From contig CAMGBT010000003.1 in assembly GCA_946011725.1 (NCBI GenBank), positions 1 to 64,000 of the forward strand: DNA of 64,000 bases. The letters run 5' to 3'. Numbering within the stretch: the first letter of the stretch is position 1; the number at the start of each line of letters is the position of its first letter. The notes beneath the pieces were generated by a model that saw only the letters and a list, made by a program, of their open reading frames with translations, was not told where the DNA came from and searched no databases. The DNA is from an uncultured Bacteroidales bacterium. Its GTDB lineage: Bacteria; Bacteroidota; Bacteroidia; Bacteroidales; Muribaculaceae. Positions 19,827 to 30,700 of this stretch are shown in pieces. The translations under genes and the position numbers were made by a program.

Positions 19827-19918
19827 AATAATGACAAATTTCACTAAAACTTGGTCAAAGTTTGCTGTTATTTTCGCATTATGTTTTAACTTTGTAGTCT
19901 GAAATATTATAGACACTC

Positions 19919-21373
19919 ATGATTAGACAACTTACTATATGTTTTGCAGTGGTTTTTGCCACGATTGTTTTTGCGGCTTGCAACGACGATGAGCCGACCA
20001 CCGACACCACCTCCTCCGTCACGTTCAACGCGGCGGTGAAGTCGTTCAACCTTGCCGAAGACGATTCGGTGATAGCCAATCTCGACTCCGTGTTCTTCGC
20101 CATCGACCAAAAGCGCTGCTTGATATATAACGCCGACTCGCTGCCCTACGGCACCAATGTCAACAAGTTGATACCGGTGATCACCACCATGTCGTCGGTG
20201 TCGCTGGCCGAGCTGACCGTGCAACGCGCCGGTCGCTCCGACACCGTGTACAACTACTTGGAGAACTCCACTGACACCATCGACTTCACCAACCCGGTGA
20301 AGTTGCGCTTGGTATCGTTGGACGGTACCATGGAGCGCAACTACACCATCCAAGTGAACGTGCGCCGGCAGAAGGCCGACACACTGATGTGGAGCCGCGC
20401 CGAGCGCACCGCGCTGCCCTCGCTGTTTGAGGTGCCCAACGAGCAGCACACCACATCCAACGCCGCCGCAGTGTACTGCCTCACCCGCTACCAGCAGCAA
20501 TACTGCCTGGCAGTGAGCAAGTTAGCTGAGAACGCCGACGGCGGATTGGGCCAATGGCAGTCGCAGTACGTCACCTTCGGCTTCACCCCCGACATCGACT
20601 CCTTCACCGCCACCTCCAATGCCCTCTATATCCTTGATAATCAGGGCAATCTATACACCTCCGCCGACGGCATCCAATGGCAGAATGCCGGCGAGAAGCT
20701 CCACTACATCTACGGCGCTTACGGCTCCGAGATCATCGCCTCGCGCCAAGAAGCCGACGGCTCGTGGAGCGTGGGTGCATTCCCCGGCGGGAGAGTAGCG
20801 CCGCTGCCGGCGGGCATGCCCTACGAACTGACCTCATCGTCAGTGGTTTACGGCTTTGAGATGACTCCTCGCCAACAGCTCATCGTGGCGGGCGGGCGGC
20901 TGCTCGACGGCTCGCTCAGCCAAGACGCTTGGGGCTACGACGGCAAGGCGTGGATTAAGATTTCGCGTCGCCAATTGCCGGTGGCGCTCCACAGCGCCAC
21001 CTTGGTGCCCTACTACACCGTGAGCGTGGCAAGCGACTGGACCACAACCCGCTTTGCCACAATGCTTTTGGTCGGCGGCCAACTGGCCGACGGCACCCTG
21101 TCGCGCACGGTGTACGTGTCGAACGACTTCGGCATCAATTGGAGCAAAGCCTCGGCCGAGATGCAACTGCCCGACTACGTGCCGGCGTTCTACGGCGCTC
21201 AGGCCGTGGTGGTGGAATCGACCTTGTACGCCAACTCCCGCGCCTCGCGCCCCATCGAGCAGTGGCAATGTCCCTATATCTACCTCTTCGGCGGCCTCAA
21301 CGCCAACGCTTCCACATATAATACAATGTGGCGCGGCGTAATCAACCGCTTGACCGACAAACCCATCCAATAA
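19919..21373 (+). CDS. DUF6242-type lipoprotein
   Basis: Lipobox FAACNDDE; TDTTSSVTFNAAVKSFNLAEDDSVIANLDSVFFAID; TLMW..R; repeated beta-propeller-like motifs. Confidence 0.75.
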   Translation: MIRQLTICFAVVFATIVFAACNDDEPTTDTTSSVTFNAAVKSFNLAEDDSVIANLDSVFFAIDQKRCLIYNADSLPYGTNVNKLIPVITTMSSVSLAELTVQRAGRSDTVYNYLENSTDTIDFTNPVKLRLVSLDGTMERNYTIQVNVRRQKADTLMWSRAERTALPSLFEVPNEQHTTSNAAAVYCLTRYQQQYCLAVSKLAENADGGLGQWQSQYVTFGFTPDIDSFTATSNALYILDNQGNLYTSADGIQWQNAGEKLHYIYGAYGSEIIASRQEADGSWSVGAFPGGRVAPLPAGMPYELTSSSVVYGFEMTPRQQLIVAGGRLLDGSLSQDAWGYDGKAWIKISRRQLPVALHSATLVPYYTVSVASDWTTTRFATMLLVGGQLADGTLSRTVYVSNDFGINWSKASAEMQLPDYVPAFYGAQAVVVESTLYANSRASRPIEQWQCPYIYLFGGLNANASTYNTMWRGVINRLTDKPIQ

Positions 21374-21376
21374 CCC

Positions 21377-22072
21377 GTGTCTATGCGCCGATTCCTGCTG
21401 ATAATCACCCTCGCGGCCATGGCTGCGGCTCCCAAAGCCGCCGGCCAAAGCGCTACCGCCCCCTATAAGTTCGACTTCGGGGGCAGCGTGGGTTTGAGCG
21501 GCTACATCGGCGAAGCTAACGCCTCCAACCCCTTCTCCTCGGCCGGCTTCACCGCCGACTTGGCCGCCCGCTACATCTTCGACACCCGCTGGGCCGTGCG
21601 CGGCGCCCTCACCTACGCCTCGCTCAGCGGCTCCACCGAAGGCATGGCCAACGTGCTGCCCGGCAATGCCGTGTACTCATTCTCCTCGAACGTGTTCGAC
21701 CTGAGCGTCCGCGGCGAGGTCAACTTCTTCAGCTTCGGCATCGGCGAAACCTACAAGCGCCTGCGCCGCATCTCGCCCTACTTGGCTGTGGGCGTAGGCC
21801 TTAGCATGGCATCGTGCGACGGCAACTCCGCCTTCGCGCCTTCGCTGCCGATGGCCTTCGGCGTGCGCTACAAACTCAAAGAGCGCCTCAACGTCTATGC
21901 CGAATTTTCCATGACCAAGATATTCAGCGACAAGGTGGACGGCAACCAACTGCTCGACCTCAACGGCATCAAGACCAACTTTGTGAAGAACACCGACTGG
22001 GTGTCGCGCTTGGCCGTAGGCGTCACTTACGAGTTCGGCAAACGCTGTGAAACCTGTCATTACGTAGATTAA
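21377..22072 (+). CDS. DUF6089-like outer-membrane beta-barrel protein
   Basis: Signal peptide; GSVGLSGYIGEANASNPFSSAGFTADLAARYIFDTRWAVRG; C-terminal beta-strand. Confidence 0.7.
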   Translation: MSMRRFLLIITLAAMAAAPKAAGQSATAPYKFDFGGSVGLSGYIGEANASNPFSSAGFTADLAARYIFDTRWAVRGALTYASLSGSTEGMANVLPGNAVYSFSSNVFDLSVRGEVNFFSFGIGETYKRLRRISPYLAVGVGLSMASCDGNSAFAPSLPMAFGVRYKLKERLNVYAEFSMTKIFSDKVDGNQLLDLNGIKTNFVKNTDWVSRLAVGVTYEFGKRCETCHYVD

Positions 22073-22077
22073 GCACC

Positions 22078-22830
22078 ATGAGCACCGCAGAATACAACAT
22101 CGACCCCACGCGCCTCCCCGCTCACATTGCCATCATTATGGACGGCAATGGTCGCTGGGCGCAACAGCGCGGCCTCGACCGCTCGGCCGGACACGTCGAA
22201 GGGGTGAACACCGTGCACCGTATCACCGAATTAGCCGCCCAAATGGGCATCAAATACCTCACCCTCTACACTTTCTCCACCGAGAACTGGAAGCGGCCGC
22301 AAGCTGAAGTGGACGCGCTAATGACCTTGGTGGTGGTGGCTATCGAGCGCGAAACGCCCATCATGCTGGCCAACAACGTGTCGCTCCATGTCATTGGCGA
22401 CATGGACCGCATTCCCGCTGAAGCGCGTCAACGCTTGGAGCAATGCATCGCCGACACCGCGCACTGCACCGGTCTGAACTTGGTGCTGGCGCTAAGCTAC
22501 TCCGCCCGCTGGGACATCACCAACGCCGCTCGCCAAATCGCCGACGAAGCCGCCCGCGGACAGCTCTTCCCCGGCGAAGTGGACTCCAACACCATCAAAT
22601 CGCACCTCTCCACCGCGTTTATGCCCGACCCCGACCTGCTCATCCGCACCGGCGGCGACAAACGCATCTCCAACTTCCTCCTCTGGGAAATCGCTTACTC
22701 CGAAATCATCATCTCACCCACATACTGGCCCGATTACTCTAACGACGAATTCGCCCGGGCCATCGCCGAATTTCAGCATCGTCAACGCCGATTCGGTCTT
22801 ACCGGCGAACAAGTCTCAACCTGCCAATGA
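22078..22830 (+). CDS. uppS: Isoprenyl (undecaprenyl diphosphate) synthase
   Basis: HIAIIMDGNGRWAQQRGLDRSAGHVEGVN; DLLIRTGGDKRISNFLLWEIAYSE. Confidence 0.97.
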   Translation: MSTAEYNIDPTRLPAHIAIIMDGNGRWAQQRGLDRSAGHVEGVNTVHRITELAAQMGIKYLTLYTFSTENWKRPQAEVDALMTLVVVAIERETPIMLANNVSLHVIGDMDRIPAEARQRLEQCIADTAHCTGLNLVLALSYSARWDITNAARQIADEAARGQLFPGEVDSNTIKSHLSTAFMPDPDLLIRTGGDKRISNFLLWEIAYSEIIISPTYWPDYSNDEFARAIAEFQHRQRRFGLTGEQVSTCQ

Positions 22831-25472
22831 TCCCCGTCACTATGCATAATAAATTGCTCAAACTCTTGATGTCGATTCTCTGCCTGTCGATGGCCTCCGC
22901 TGCCTTCGCCCAGGCTGTTACCGACACTATCTTCAATCCGCCGGTGATTTACACCGCCATGCCCAAAGTATATGAAATCGCCGACATTGCCGTGGAAGGC
23001 AACGCTAACTACGACCCCGAAATCGTGTTGGGGTACACCGGCTTGAAGGTGGGCGAACGCGTGGCTATCCCCGGCGACGACATCACCAACGCCGCCAAAC
23101 GCCTCATGCGCCAAGGCCTCTTCCAGCAAGCGCGTTTCTCGCTGGTCAAAACCGTGGGCGACCGCGCTTGGCTGCTGCTCACCGTGCGCACTCAGCCCCG
23201 CATATCGCAGGTGAACTATAACGGCGTCAAAAAAGGCGAACGGCAGGACCTCCAAGAGCGCCTCAACCTGATGAAAGGCAACCAAATCACACAAAATATC
23301 GTCAACCGAGCCAAACTTATCGTTGAAAAATACTTCAAAGACAAGGGCTTTAACAATGTGGACGTGGACATCGTGCTCCACGAGGACCTCTCCTCGCCGG
23401 GCGACATGATTGTGGACATCAACGTCAACAAGCGCGACCGCATGCGCGTGCACCATATCTATATCGAAGGCAACCAAGTGCTCTCCGACGGCAAAATCAA
23501 ACGCGTCATCAAAAAAACCAACGAAAACGGCGACATCCGCAACCTCTTCCGCCAGAAGAAGTTCGTATACTCCGACTATCGCGATGACCTTAACCGTATC
23601 TTGGAGAAATACAACGAGCTGGGCTATCGCGACGCCCGCATCGTGGCCGACAGCGTGGTGCAGTACTCCGACAACCGCGTGGACGTGTACATCACCATCG
23701 ACGAGGGTCAGCGCTACTACATCCGCGACATCACCTGGGTGGGCAACACCGTGTACCCCACCGAAGTCCTCAGCCAAATCCTGGGCATGGAGCCCGGGCA
23801 GGTCTACAACCAGACCCTCATGAACAAGCGTCTGAGCGAGGACGACGACGCTGTGGCCAATATCTACATGGACCGCGGCTACCTGTTCTACAACCTCGTG
23901 CCCATCGAGCGCGACGTGGAAGGCGACAGCATCTCCTTGGAAATGCGCATCGTCGAAGGTCCCCAAGCGCGCATCAACAACGTGATAATCAACGGTAACG
24001 ACCGCCTGTACGAACGCGTCATCCGCCGCGAACTGCGCGTGCGTCCCGGCGACCTCTTCTCCAAGAGCGACCTCATGCGTTCCGCCCGCGAAATCGCCCA
24101 AACCGGCCACTTCGACCCCGAGAATATGGACATCCGCCCCGAGCCGAACGAAGAGAACGGCACCGTGGACATCATCTTCAACCTCGAATCAAAGGCCAAC
24201 GACCAAATCGAATTCTCCATGGGCTGGGGTCAAACCGGCGTCATCGGCAAGCTCTCGCTCAAGTTCACCAACTTCTCCATCAAGAACCTCTTCTACCCCT
24301 CCACATATAAGGGCATCATACCGCAGGGCGAAGGCCAAACCTTCACCATCTCGGCGCAAACCAACGCCCGCTACTATCAAGCCTACTCCATCTCGTTCCT
24401 CGACCCGTGGTTCGGCGGCAAGCGTCCTAACTCGCTGTCGGTGTCGGCCTACTACAGCCGCCAAACCGGCGTGAACTCCTCGTTCTACAACCAACGCTGG
24501 GCTAACTCCTACAACTACTACGGCTACGGGTATGGGTACGGCTACGGATATGGATATGGCAACGACTACTACCAAAACTCCTACCAAGCATCTTACGACC
24601 CCAACAAGGTGCTGCAAATGGTGGGCGTCAGCGTGGGCTTCGGCAAGCGCCTAAAATGGCCCGACGACTACTTCACTTTCACCGCCGAATTGGCCTACAA
24701 CTGGTACTACCTCAAGAACTGGGAATACCTCTATTACATGAACAACGGCACCTCCAACGCTCTGGTGTTCGGCCTCACCCTCGCCCGCAACTCTATCGAC
24801 AACCCGTTGTACACCCGCAGCGGCTCGCAATTCTCGCTCACCTTCAACTTCACTCCCCCGGCTTCGCTCTTCGGCAAGAAGGATTGGAAAGCCCTTTCCG
24901 AAGCCAACACCGAGGAGAGCAAGAAAGAACTCTACCGCTGGATCGAATACTGGAAAATCCGCTTCCGCTCGCGCACCTACACCCCGCTGTGTAATGCCGA
25001 CGGCACCTACACCCCGGTGCTGATGACCCGCGCCGACTTCGGCTTGCTTGGCTCGTATAACCGCTACCTGCGCTCACCGTTCGAAACATTCTACGTCGGC
25101 GGCGACGGCATGTCGGGCTCATACACCTACGCCACCGAAACCATCGCCCTGCGCGGTTACGACAACGGCGCCTTCACCCCCTGGGGATCCGAAGGCTACG
25201 CCTACACCCGCCTCGGCATGGAGCTCCACTTCCCGCTCATGCTCCAGCCCACCACCACCATCTACGCCGTGTCGTTCATCGAAGGCGGTAACGCCTGGAC
25301 TTCAGTCAGCCAGTTCAACCCCTTCACCCTCAAACGCAGCGCCGGCCTCGGCGTGCGCATCTACCTCCCCATGGTGGGCATGATGGGCATCGACTGGGCC
25401 TACGGCTTCGACCGCGTCCAAGGCTACAAAGGCGGCAGCCACTTCCACTTCGTCCTCGGCCAAGAATTTTAA
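22827..25472 (+). CDS. bamA: Outer membrane protein assembly factor BamA
   Basis: POTRA repeats and C-terminal barrel; ATGA overlap with uppS (alternative start 22842). Confidence 0.93.
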   Translation: MIPVTMHNKLLKLLMSILCLSMASAAFAQAVTDTIFNPPVIYTAMPKVYEIADIAVEGNANYDPEIVLGYTGLKVGERVAIPGDDITNAAKRLMRQGLFQQARFSLVKTVGDRAWLLLTVRTQPRISQVNYNGVKKGERQDLQERLNLMKGNQITQNIVNRAKLIVEKYFKDKGFNNVDVDIVLHEDLSSPGDMIVDINVNKRDRMRVHHIYIEGNQVLSDGKIKRVIKKTNENGDIRNLFRQKKFVYSDYRDDLNRILEKYNELGYRDARIVADSVVQYSDNRVDVYITIDEGQRYYIRDITWVGNTVYPTEVLSQILGMEPGQVYNQTLMNKRLSEDDDAVANIYMDRGYLFYNLVPIERDVEGDSISLEMRIVEGPQARINNVIINGNDRLYERVIRRELRVRPGDLFSKSDLMRSAREIAQTGHFDPENMDIRPEPNEENGTVDIIFNLESKANDQIEFSMGWGQTGVIGKLSLKFTNFSIKNLFYPSTYKGIIPQGEGQTFTISAQTNARYYQAYSISFLDPWFGGKRPNSLSVSAYYSRQTGVNSSFYNQRWANSYNYYGYGYGYGYGYGYGNDYYQNSYQASYDPNKVLQMVGVSVGFGKRLKWPDDYFTFTAELAYNWYYLKNWEYLYYMNNGTSNALVFGLTLARNSIDNPLYTRSGSQFSLTFNFTPPASLFGKKDWKALSEANTEESKKELYRWIEYWKIRFRSRTYTPLCNADGTYTPVLMTRADFGLLGSYNRYLRSPFETFYVGGDGMSGSYTYATETIALRGYDNGAFTPWGSEGYAYTRLGMELHFPLMLQPTTTIYAVSFIEGGNAWTSVSQFNPFTLKRSAGLGVRIYLPMVGMMGIDWAYGFDRVQGYKGGSHFHFVLGQEF

Positions 25473-25532
25473 ACCATTTACCCCCTTCATAGTCTATATT
25501 TGCAGCAAATCACCTCTTCAATACGCTTAATC

Positions 25533-26054
25533 ATGAAAAAGTTCACAATAGCACTGCTGATGCTTATCGCCGGAATCGCTTCCGCCTCAGCTCAAAAATT
25601 CGCCCTGGTCGACATGGAGTACATCCTCTCCAATGTCCCCGCTTACGAAATGGCTAACGAGCAGCTCAACCAACTCTCGCAACGTTGGCAACGCGAAGTT
25701 GAAGCCGTGGCCCAAGAAGCCCAAACCATGTACCAAAACTTCCTCGCCGACAAGGTATTCCTCACCGACGACCAAATCAAACAGCGCGAACAAGAAATCG
25801 TGGACAAAGAAAAAGAAGCCACCGACCTGCGTTATAAATACTTCGGCCCCGAAGGCGAACTCTACCAAAAGCGCGTAGCCCTACTCAAACCCATCCAAGA
25901 CGAAGTGTACGAAGCCATCAAGCAAGTGGCCACCCAGCGTGGCTACCAATGCGTGTTCGACCGCGCTTCATCTTCCAACATCATATTCGCCTCACCCACC
26001 ATCGACATCAGTAACGAAGTGCTCCAACGCCTCGGATACTCCACCGCCAACTAA
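25533..26054 (+). CDS. OmpH/Skp family periplasmic chaperone, copy 1
   Basis: MKKFTIALLMLIAGIASASAQKFALVDMEYILSNVPAYEMANEQLNQLSQRWQREVE. Confidence 0.92.
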   Translation: MKKFTIALLMLIAGIASASAQKFALVDMEYILSNVPAYEMANEQLNQLSQRWQREVEAVAQEAQTMYQNFLADKVFLTDDQIKQREQEIVDKEKEATDLRYKYFGPEGELYQKRVALLKPIQDEVYEAIKQVATQRGYQCVFDRASSSNIIFASPTIDISNEVLQRLGYSTAN

Positions 26055-26096
26055 TTGAAATCAAACAAAATAAAAATAACAACTAATCATTCAATC

Positions 26097-26600
26097 ATGA
26101 TCAAAAAACTTCTCTTAGCCCTGTTGGTAGCGCTTCCCATCTCCGCTGCCGCTCAAAAATTCGGCACATTCAACTTCGATGAAGTAATCACCGCCATGCC
26201 CGAAATCAAGGACATGCAGCAACAACTCACCGACGCTTCACAAAAGTACGAAGCCGAATTCCAAAAGCTCCAAGACGAACTCAACAAGCTCTACACCGAC
26301 TACCAGGCTATCCAAAACGACCCCGCCACTCCTGAATCCATCAAAGAACGCCGCCTCCAAGAAATCCAAGACCGCGCTCAAAAGGTAGAACAATTCCGCC
26401 AAACCGCCACTCAGGATCTCCAACGCCTCCAAGAGCAACTGCTCGCACCCATCCAACAACGCGTCAACGACGCGGTGAAAGCCGTTGGCCAAGAAGGCAA
26501 CTTCACCTTCATCTTCCCCTTGGAACCCTCGCTGATCCTCTACCAAGGCGCCGACGTAGTTGACGTCACCCCCTTGGTAAAAGCCAAACTCGGCATCTAA
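26097..26600 (+). CDS. OmpH/Skp family periplasmic chaperone, copy 2
   Basis: MIKKLLLALLVALPISAAAQKFGTFNFDEVITAMPEIKDMQQQLTDASQKYEAEFQ. Confidence 0.92.
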   Translation: MIKKLLLALLVALPISAAAQKFGTFNFDEVITAMPEIKDMQQQLTDASQKYEAEFQKLQDELNKLYTDYQAIQNDPATPESIKERRLQEIQDRAQKVEQFRQTATQDLQRLQEQLLAPIQQRVNDAVKAVGQEGNFTFIFPLEPSLILYQGADVVDVTPLVKAKLGI

Positions 26601-26679
26601 TCCCACCCTCCCCATACACCGCGCAGCCGCTGCCCCACCGCAGCGGCTGCCCTGTTTTCAGCCCCACCCCACCACCGCC

Positions 26680-26724
26680 GCCCGAGCAAGAGCTCGGAGC
26701 AGTTGCAAAAAAAGCTCCGCGCGC
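26680..26724 (+). repeat. Dispersed double-hairpin intergenic repeat, copy
   Basis: GCCCGAGCAAGAGCTCGGAGCAGTTGCAAAAAAAGCTCCGCGCG. Confidence 0.88.
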
Positions 26725-26867
26725 CCACCCCACGCCGCGATCTGCCGTGGATCTACTGATTCTGACCTGTTGACGCGCAATACACCCGGATGGCAATCGT
26801 AAAAAATCGTAGGGATTCGCCTTTACCGACGGTGGCACAGCCGGATGGCCCCGCGGCCGGCGGGCGG

Positions 26868-27101
26868 TTACGCCTCCGGCAATGCCAATAGATACTCCGG
26901 AGCAAAATCCGCTCCGTTATCCCATTCAACGGTGTTGTATCTTACCGTGAACCGCTTGAAGTAATCCAAGTCCTTCAGCGGCTCAAACACAACGCCCTTG
27001 AGCGACGATTTCAAATCGACAACCTTGTTGACATCATTATTAAACCACAAACGAATGCGGTATCCGCCAACATATTCAGCGCGAACTACTTCCGTAAACA
27101 T
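26868..27101 (-). CDS. DUF2442 domain protein
   Basis: MFTEVVRAEYVGGYRIRLWFNNDVNKVVDLKSSLKGVVFEPLKDLDYFKRFTVRYNTVEWDNGADFAPEYLLALPEA; own TATCTTTG promoter. Confidence 0.85.
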   Translation of the reverse strand: MFTEVVRAEYVGGYRIRLWFNNDVNKVVDLKSSLKGVVFEPLKDLDYFKRFTVRYNTVEWDNGADFAPEYLLALPEA

Positions 27102-27307
27102 ATTCCTTTACATACTATTTTTTGCAAAGATACGAATTTTTTCAACAAAAAAAACGTATCAACGCAAAAAACCGGCTACTAAACCATTAAAAGAGCATCT
27201 CGAAAGGGCAGAATTGGCAGAGCACACCCACCCCGCACCCGGGCAAAAGCCAAAAGATTATCGTGAGATAACAAAGCCCTGTCGAAAAGTTCATCATAAT
27301 GCTACCA

Positions 27308-27356
27308 ATCCACAAAACAGTCTCGCGAACAACCGCGAGACTGTCTGGTGGATTGA
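27308..27356. other. Long intergenic hairpin
   Basis: AATCCAC-aaa-ACAGTCTCGCG-aacaac-CGCGAGACTGT-ctg-GTGGATT. Confidence 0.85.
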
Positions 27357-27379
27357 TTTACAACTATTTAGCAGAAGAA

Positions 27380-27466
27380 TTTCGTGAGTTGGCGCTGTTT
27401 CGTTCCGCGAGTTGGCGCATTTTTATTCCTTGAGTTGGCGCAAATTCATTCCGTGAGTTGGCGATG
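27380..27466. repeat. Four direct repeats with exact 23-bp period (core GAGTTGGCG)
   Basis: GAGTTGGCG begins at 27386, 27409, 27432 and 27455, each preceded by ~TTCCGT. Confidence 0.95.
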
Positions 27467-27735
27467 GAGCTTAACCTGGCAGGAACTCGGAGCTATCGCA
27501 AAAAAGCTCCGCACGCCGCTTGCTCTGCCGACGCACTCCGAAAAAAGCTGCAAAATCTGCGTGAGACCGACCGCGCAAGCCGACCCACCTCCGCTTAAAT
27601 CTGCGTGAGATTCTCCGCGGTGGGGATGCAGCGGAAAGTTTTTGGGAAAATTGTTGCGCCGTTTGGATTTTTTTGCTAACTTTGTGGCGCTGTGTCGATT
27701 GCTAACTTAGTGATTATAACTAAACCAAATTATAT

Positions 27736-30700
27736 ATGAAAAACATTACCGATCTACTTCAGAGGAGCCGAACGAGTGGCTTGTGGCGGCCGTTGGCGCT
27801 ACTGTTGCTGCTCACAGTTGGCTTGGCGGCTCGCGCTGCCGAGGACGAACCGGTGGTGGAGACGTCGTCGGCGTCCTACCACAAGTGGTGTCCTCACACC
27901 CGGTATGATATGACCAACGAGGGCATGTATGTGCAGTTCAACTTCTGCTACTACAACGATGCCGGCTACGACAGCTGGTCCGACGGCCTGAAAATCTACG
28001 TGGACGGCGAGTATGTCGGCTCGCTCAGCAACATGGCCGGTGACGGCCTCAACACCACCGCTATCAACACCGAGTCGGTGAGCATTTCCTCGTCGACCAA
28101 CGGCAAGGTGGTGGCCAGGACCACCGGCTTCGCCCATGATGGCGACGACTACTGGGCTCAAGTGCAGGTGTACGTGCAAAACGTGGGCTACATTGCCGGT
28201 CACACCATCAAAGTAGTGACCAAGTGGTGTGCCAACCGCGGTGACACTCGCGAGTACACCTTCATCATCAACGCCGATGCCAAATGGACCTACATGCCGG
28301 CCAACGGCACTGTGTCGAGCGTGGGCATCAACAAGGTGCGCTGGCACAACACTGCTGCGCCCTACTGGCGCTCGCAGTATGTGGCCATCATGAAGTCGAA
28401 CACCGCCCGCGACCGCTGGATTGAGCCGAACGACAACAACTCGGTGTTCGGCCGCACAGTGGTGCAAGAGAATCGCAGCGACCTCCAAGAAGGGTTCGAC
28501 TGCGACTTCTCGGTGGAAAGCAACTACCGTCCCACCACCTTCTATCCGCGCTACTACATAGCCGCGAACACCGACGCGGTGAACAGTATGCGCTTCTTCG
28601 ACTACTGTTCGCCCTTCAACACGCCCTACTTCTACCGACCGAAGAACGTGCGCTACTCCTTCGACCAGTGGCGCAAGGCCATCACCCTGACATGGGACGT
28701 GGAGAGCTACGACGACGGCGCCTCACGTGCCGGCCGCTGGATGATCTTCCGCCAGCAGGACGGAATGGCCTCGCTGGCCGGTACCACTGCCAACTTCAAC
28801 GACCGCACCTTCGTCGACACCAACTCCTCGATACGCTATGGTCAGGACTACACCTACAGCGTGTACTTCCTGCCCGAGGGCTGGGGCGAGCCCGGCTCCG
28901 CCAAGAGAGCCGACGACTTGAAAGCGTCGACCACCGCATCCACCCCGTGCGCTTTCGACATCGACATGCAAGTCGAAGGCCTCGACAGCAGCATCCGCCT
29001 GTGCTGGGACGCGCCCGCCATCCAAGACACGGGCTCGTACCAGTACGTCATCTACCGCAGCATCGGTGATGGTGCGTTTGAATCCGTGAAGAAAATCAAC
29101 GTCACCAACAACGCGCAGACCCACTACGAATACGAGGACCAGTCGATTCCCGACGCCGGGGCATCGTATAATTACTACGTAGCCATCAAGGTGTTCGACC
29201 AGACCTTCGAGAGCGACAAGCAGGTGGCCTCGGTGAGCGGTTTCTCCCGCGCCACCTCCATCAAGGCCAGCAAGGGCAGCTACGACAACTCGGTGAAGGT
29301 GAGCTGGACCGCCACTCAAATCGGGTCCACAACCACCTACTACGAGCTGTCGCGACGCGTGCTCAACAGCCGCAACGCCTGGCAGCTGCTCCACTCCACC
29401 TCCGGCACCGCCACCAACTACTCCTTCAACGACCAAACACTCGGCAACGGTATCTACTACGAATACCGTGTGGTGAGCTACAGTTTGGACAACTACAATC
29501 AACGCTACGGTGAATCGGAGGTCTCCACCAACGGTTTTTGCTCGCTCACCGGCACCATTTCGGGCAATATCAACTACGGCAGCGGCACGGCCGTGGAAGG
29601 CGTGCGCGTCAACCTGGAATTAGCCTCGTCGGGCAACACCGCCAACGTCGTTCAGTTTTACTCGCTGCGCTGCGGCGGAGCCAACGGCGGCATCCGCTGG
29701 AATATCGACCAACAGCAAGCCAAGAACCGCCTTGCAGGCAAGAAGTGGACCATGCAAATGTATGTGCGACCCACCACCGCATGCCTCACCCCGGTCATTT
29801 TCGACGCCGACGGGGTGCGACTGAGCCTTACCGACTACTCCGAGGTGGACAGCACATTCCAATTAGTGCTCAACAACGTACCCGTGAACGGTATCCGCCT
29901 GCGTGCCGACCAATTCACCCACCTCACCGCTGCCTACACCGGTGCGTCGATGCAATTCTACACCATCGACCGCAACGGTACGCTCAATAAGGCCACCGCA
30001 TCGACCTCCTACTCCGGATTCACCGACGCAGCCACCGCAATCTACTTCGGTGCATCGGCCTCCGGCAGCGAGGCCGACGGATTCGTGGGTTACATCGACG
30101 AGGTACGCTTCTTCGCCGCACGCGCCCTGTCGGAAGATGAGATTCTGCGCGACTACGACCACACCCTCTCCGGCACCGAGAGCGGCCTGTTGGCCTACTG
30201 GCCCTTGGACGAAGGCGCGCCCAACCAGCGCGACGCTTACGACTACTCCAAAACCAACAGCGCCCCCAACGAAAACCACGGCGAAATCCTGCCCAACGGC
30301 CTCATCGATTTCATCGTGCCCGAAGCATCGCAGCTGAGCATCTACGCCGTGACCGACGCCACCGGCAACTACATCATCCGCGGCATCCACTACAGCGGCA
30401 CCGGCACCAACTACATCGTGCGCCCGCAGCTGGGCATCCACGAGTTCTCACCCGTCACCATGACCCGCTTCATCAGCGCCACCAGCAACGTCTACAGCGG
30501 TTCGTCGTTCACCGACACCAGCAGCTTCCCGGTGTCGGGCGTGGTTTACTACCAAGGCACCAACTACCCCGTGGAAGACTGCCTGGTGAAAATCGACGGT
30601 ACGGCAGCCAGCCGCGACGGCGAGCTTATAAAGACCGGCAAGGACGGTCGCTTCACCGTTGACGTACCCATCGGCCAACACTTCGTCTCCGTGGAGCGCG

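Noticed and set aside
22782-24110. Long minus-strand ORF (442 aa) antisense to bamA
   Set aside because: Shadow ORF from GC-rich third codon positions; low-complexity V/H/A/D-rich translation, while the plus strand encodes a clear BamA.
27380-27466. Possible mini-CRISPR (4 x 23-bp period)
   Set aside because: Conserved core is only ~12-15 bp with ~8-11 bp linkers, too short for CRISPR repeat/spacer units; no cas genes.
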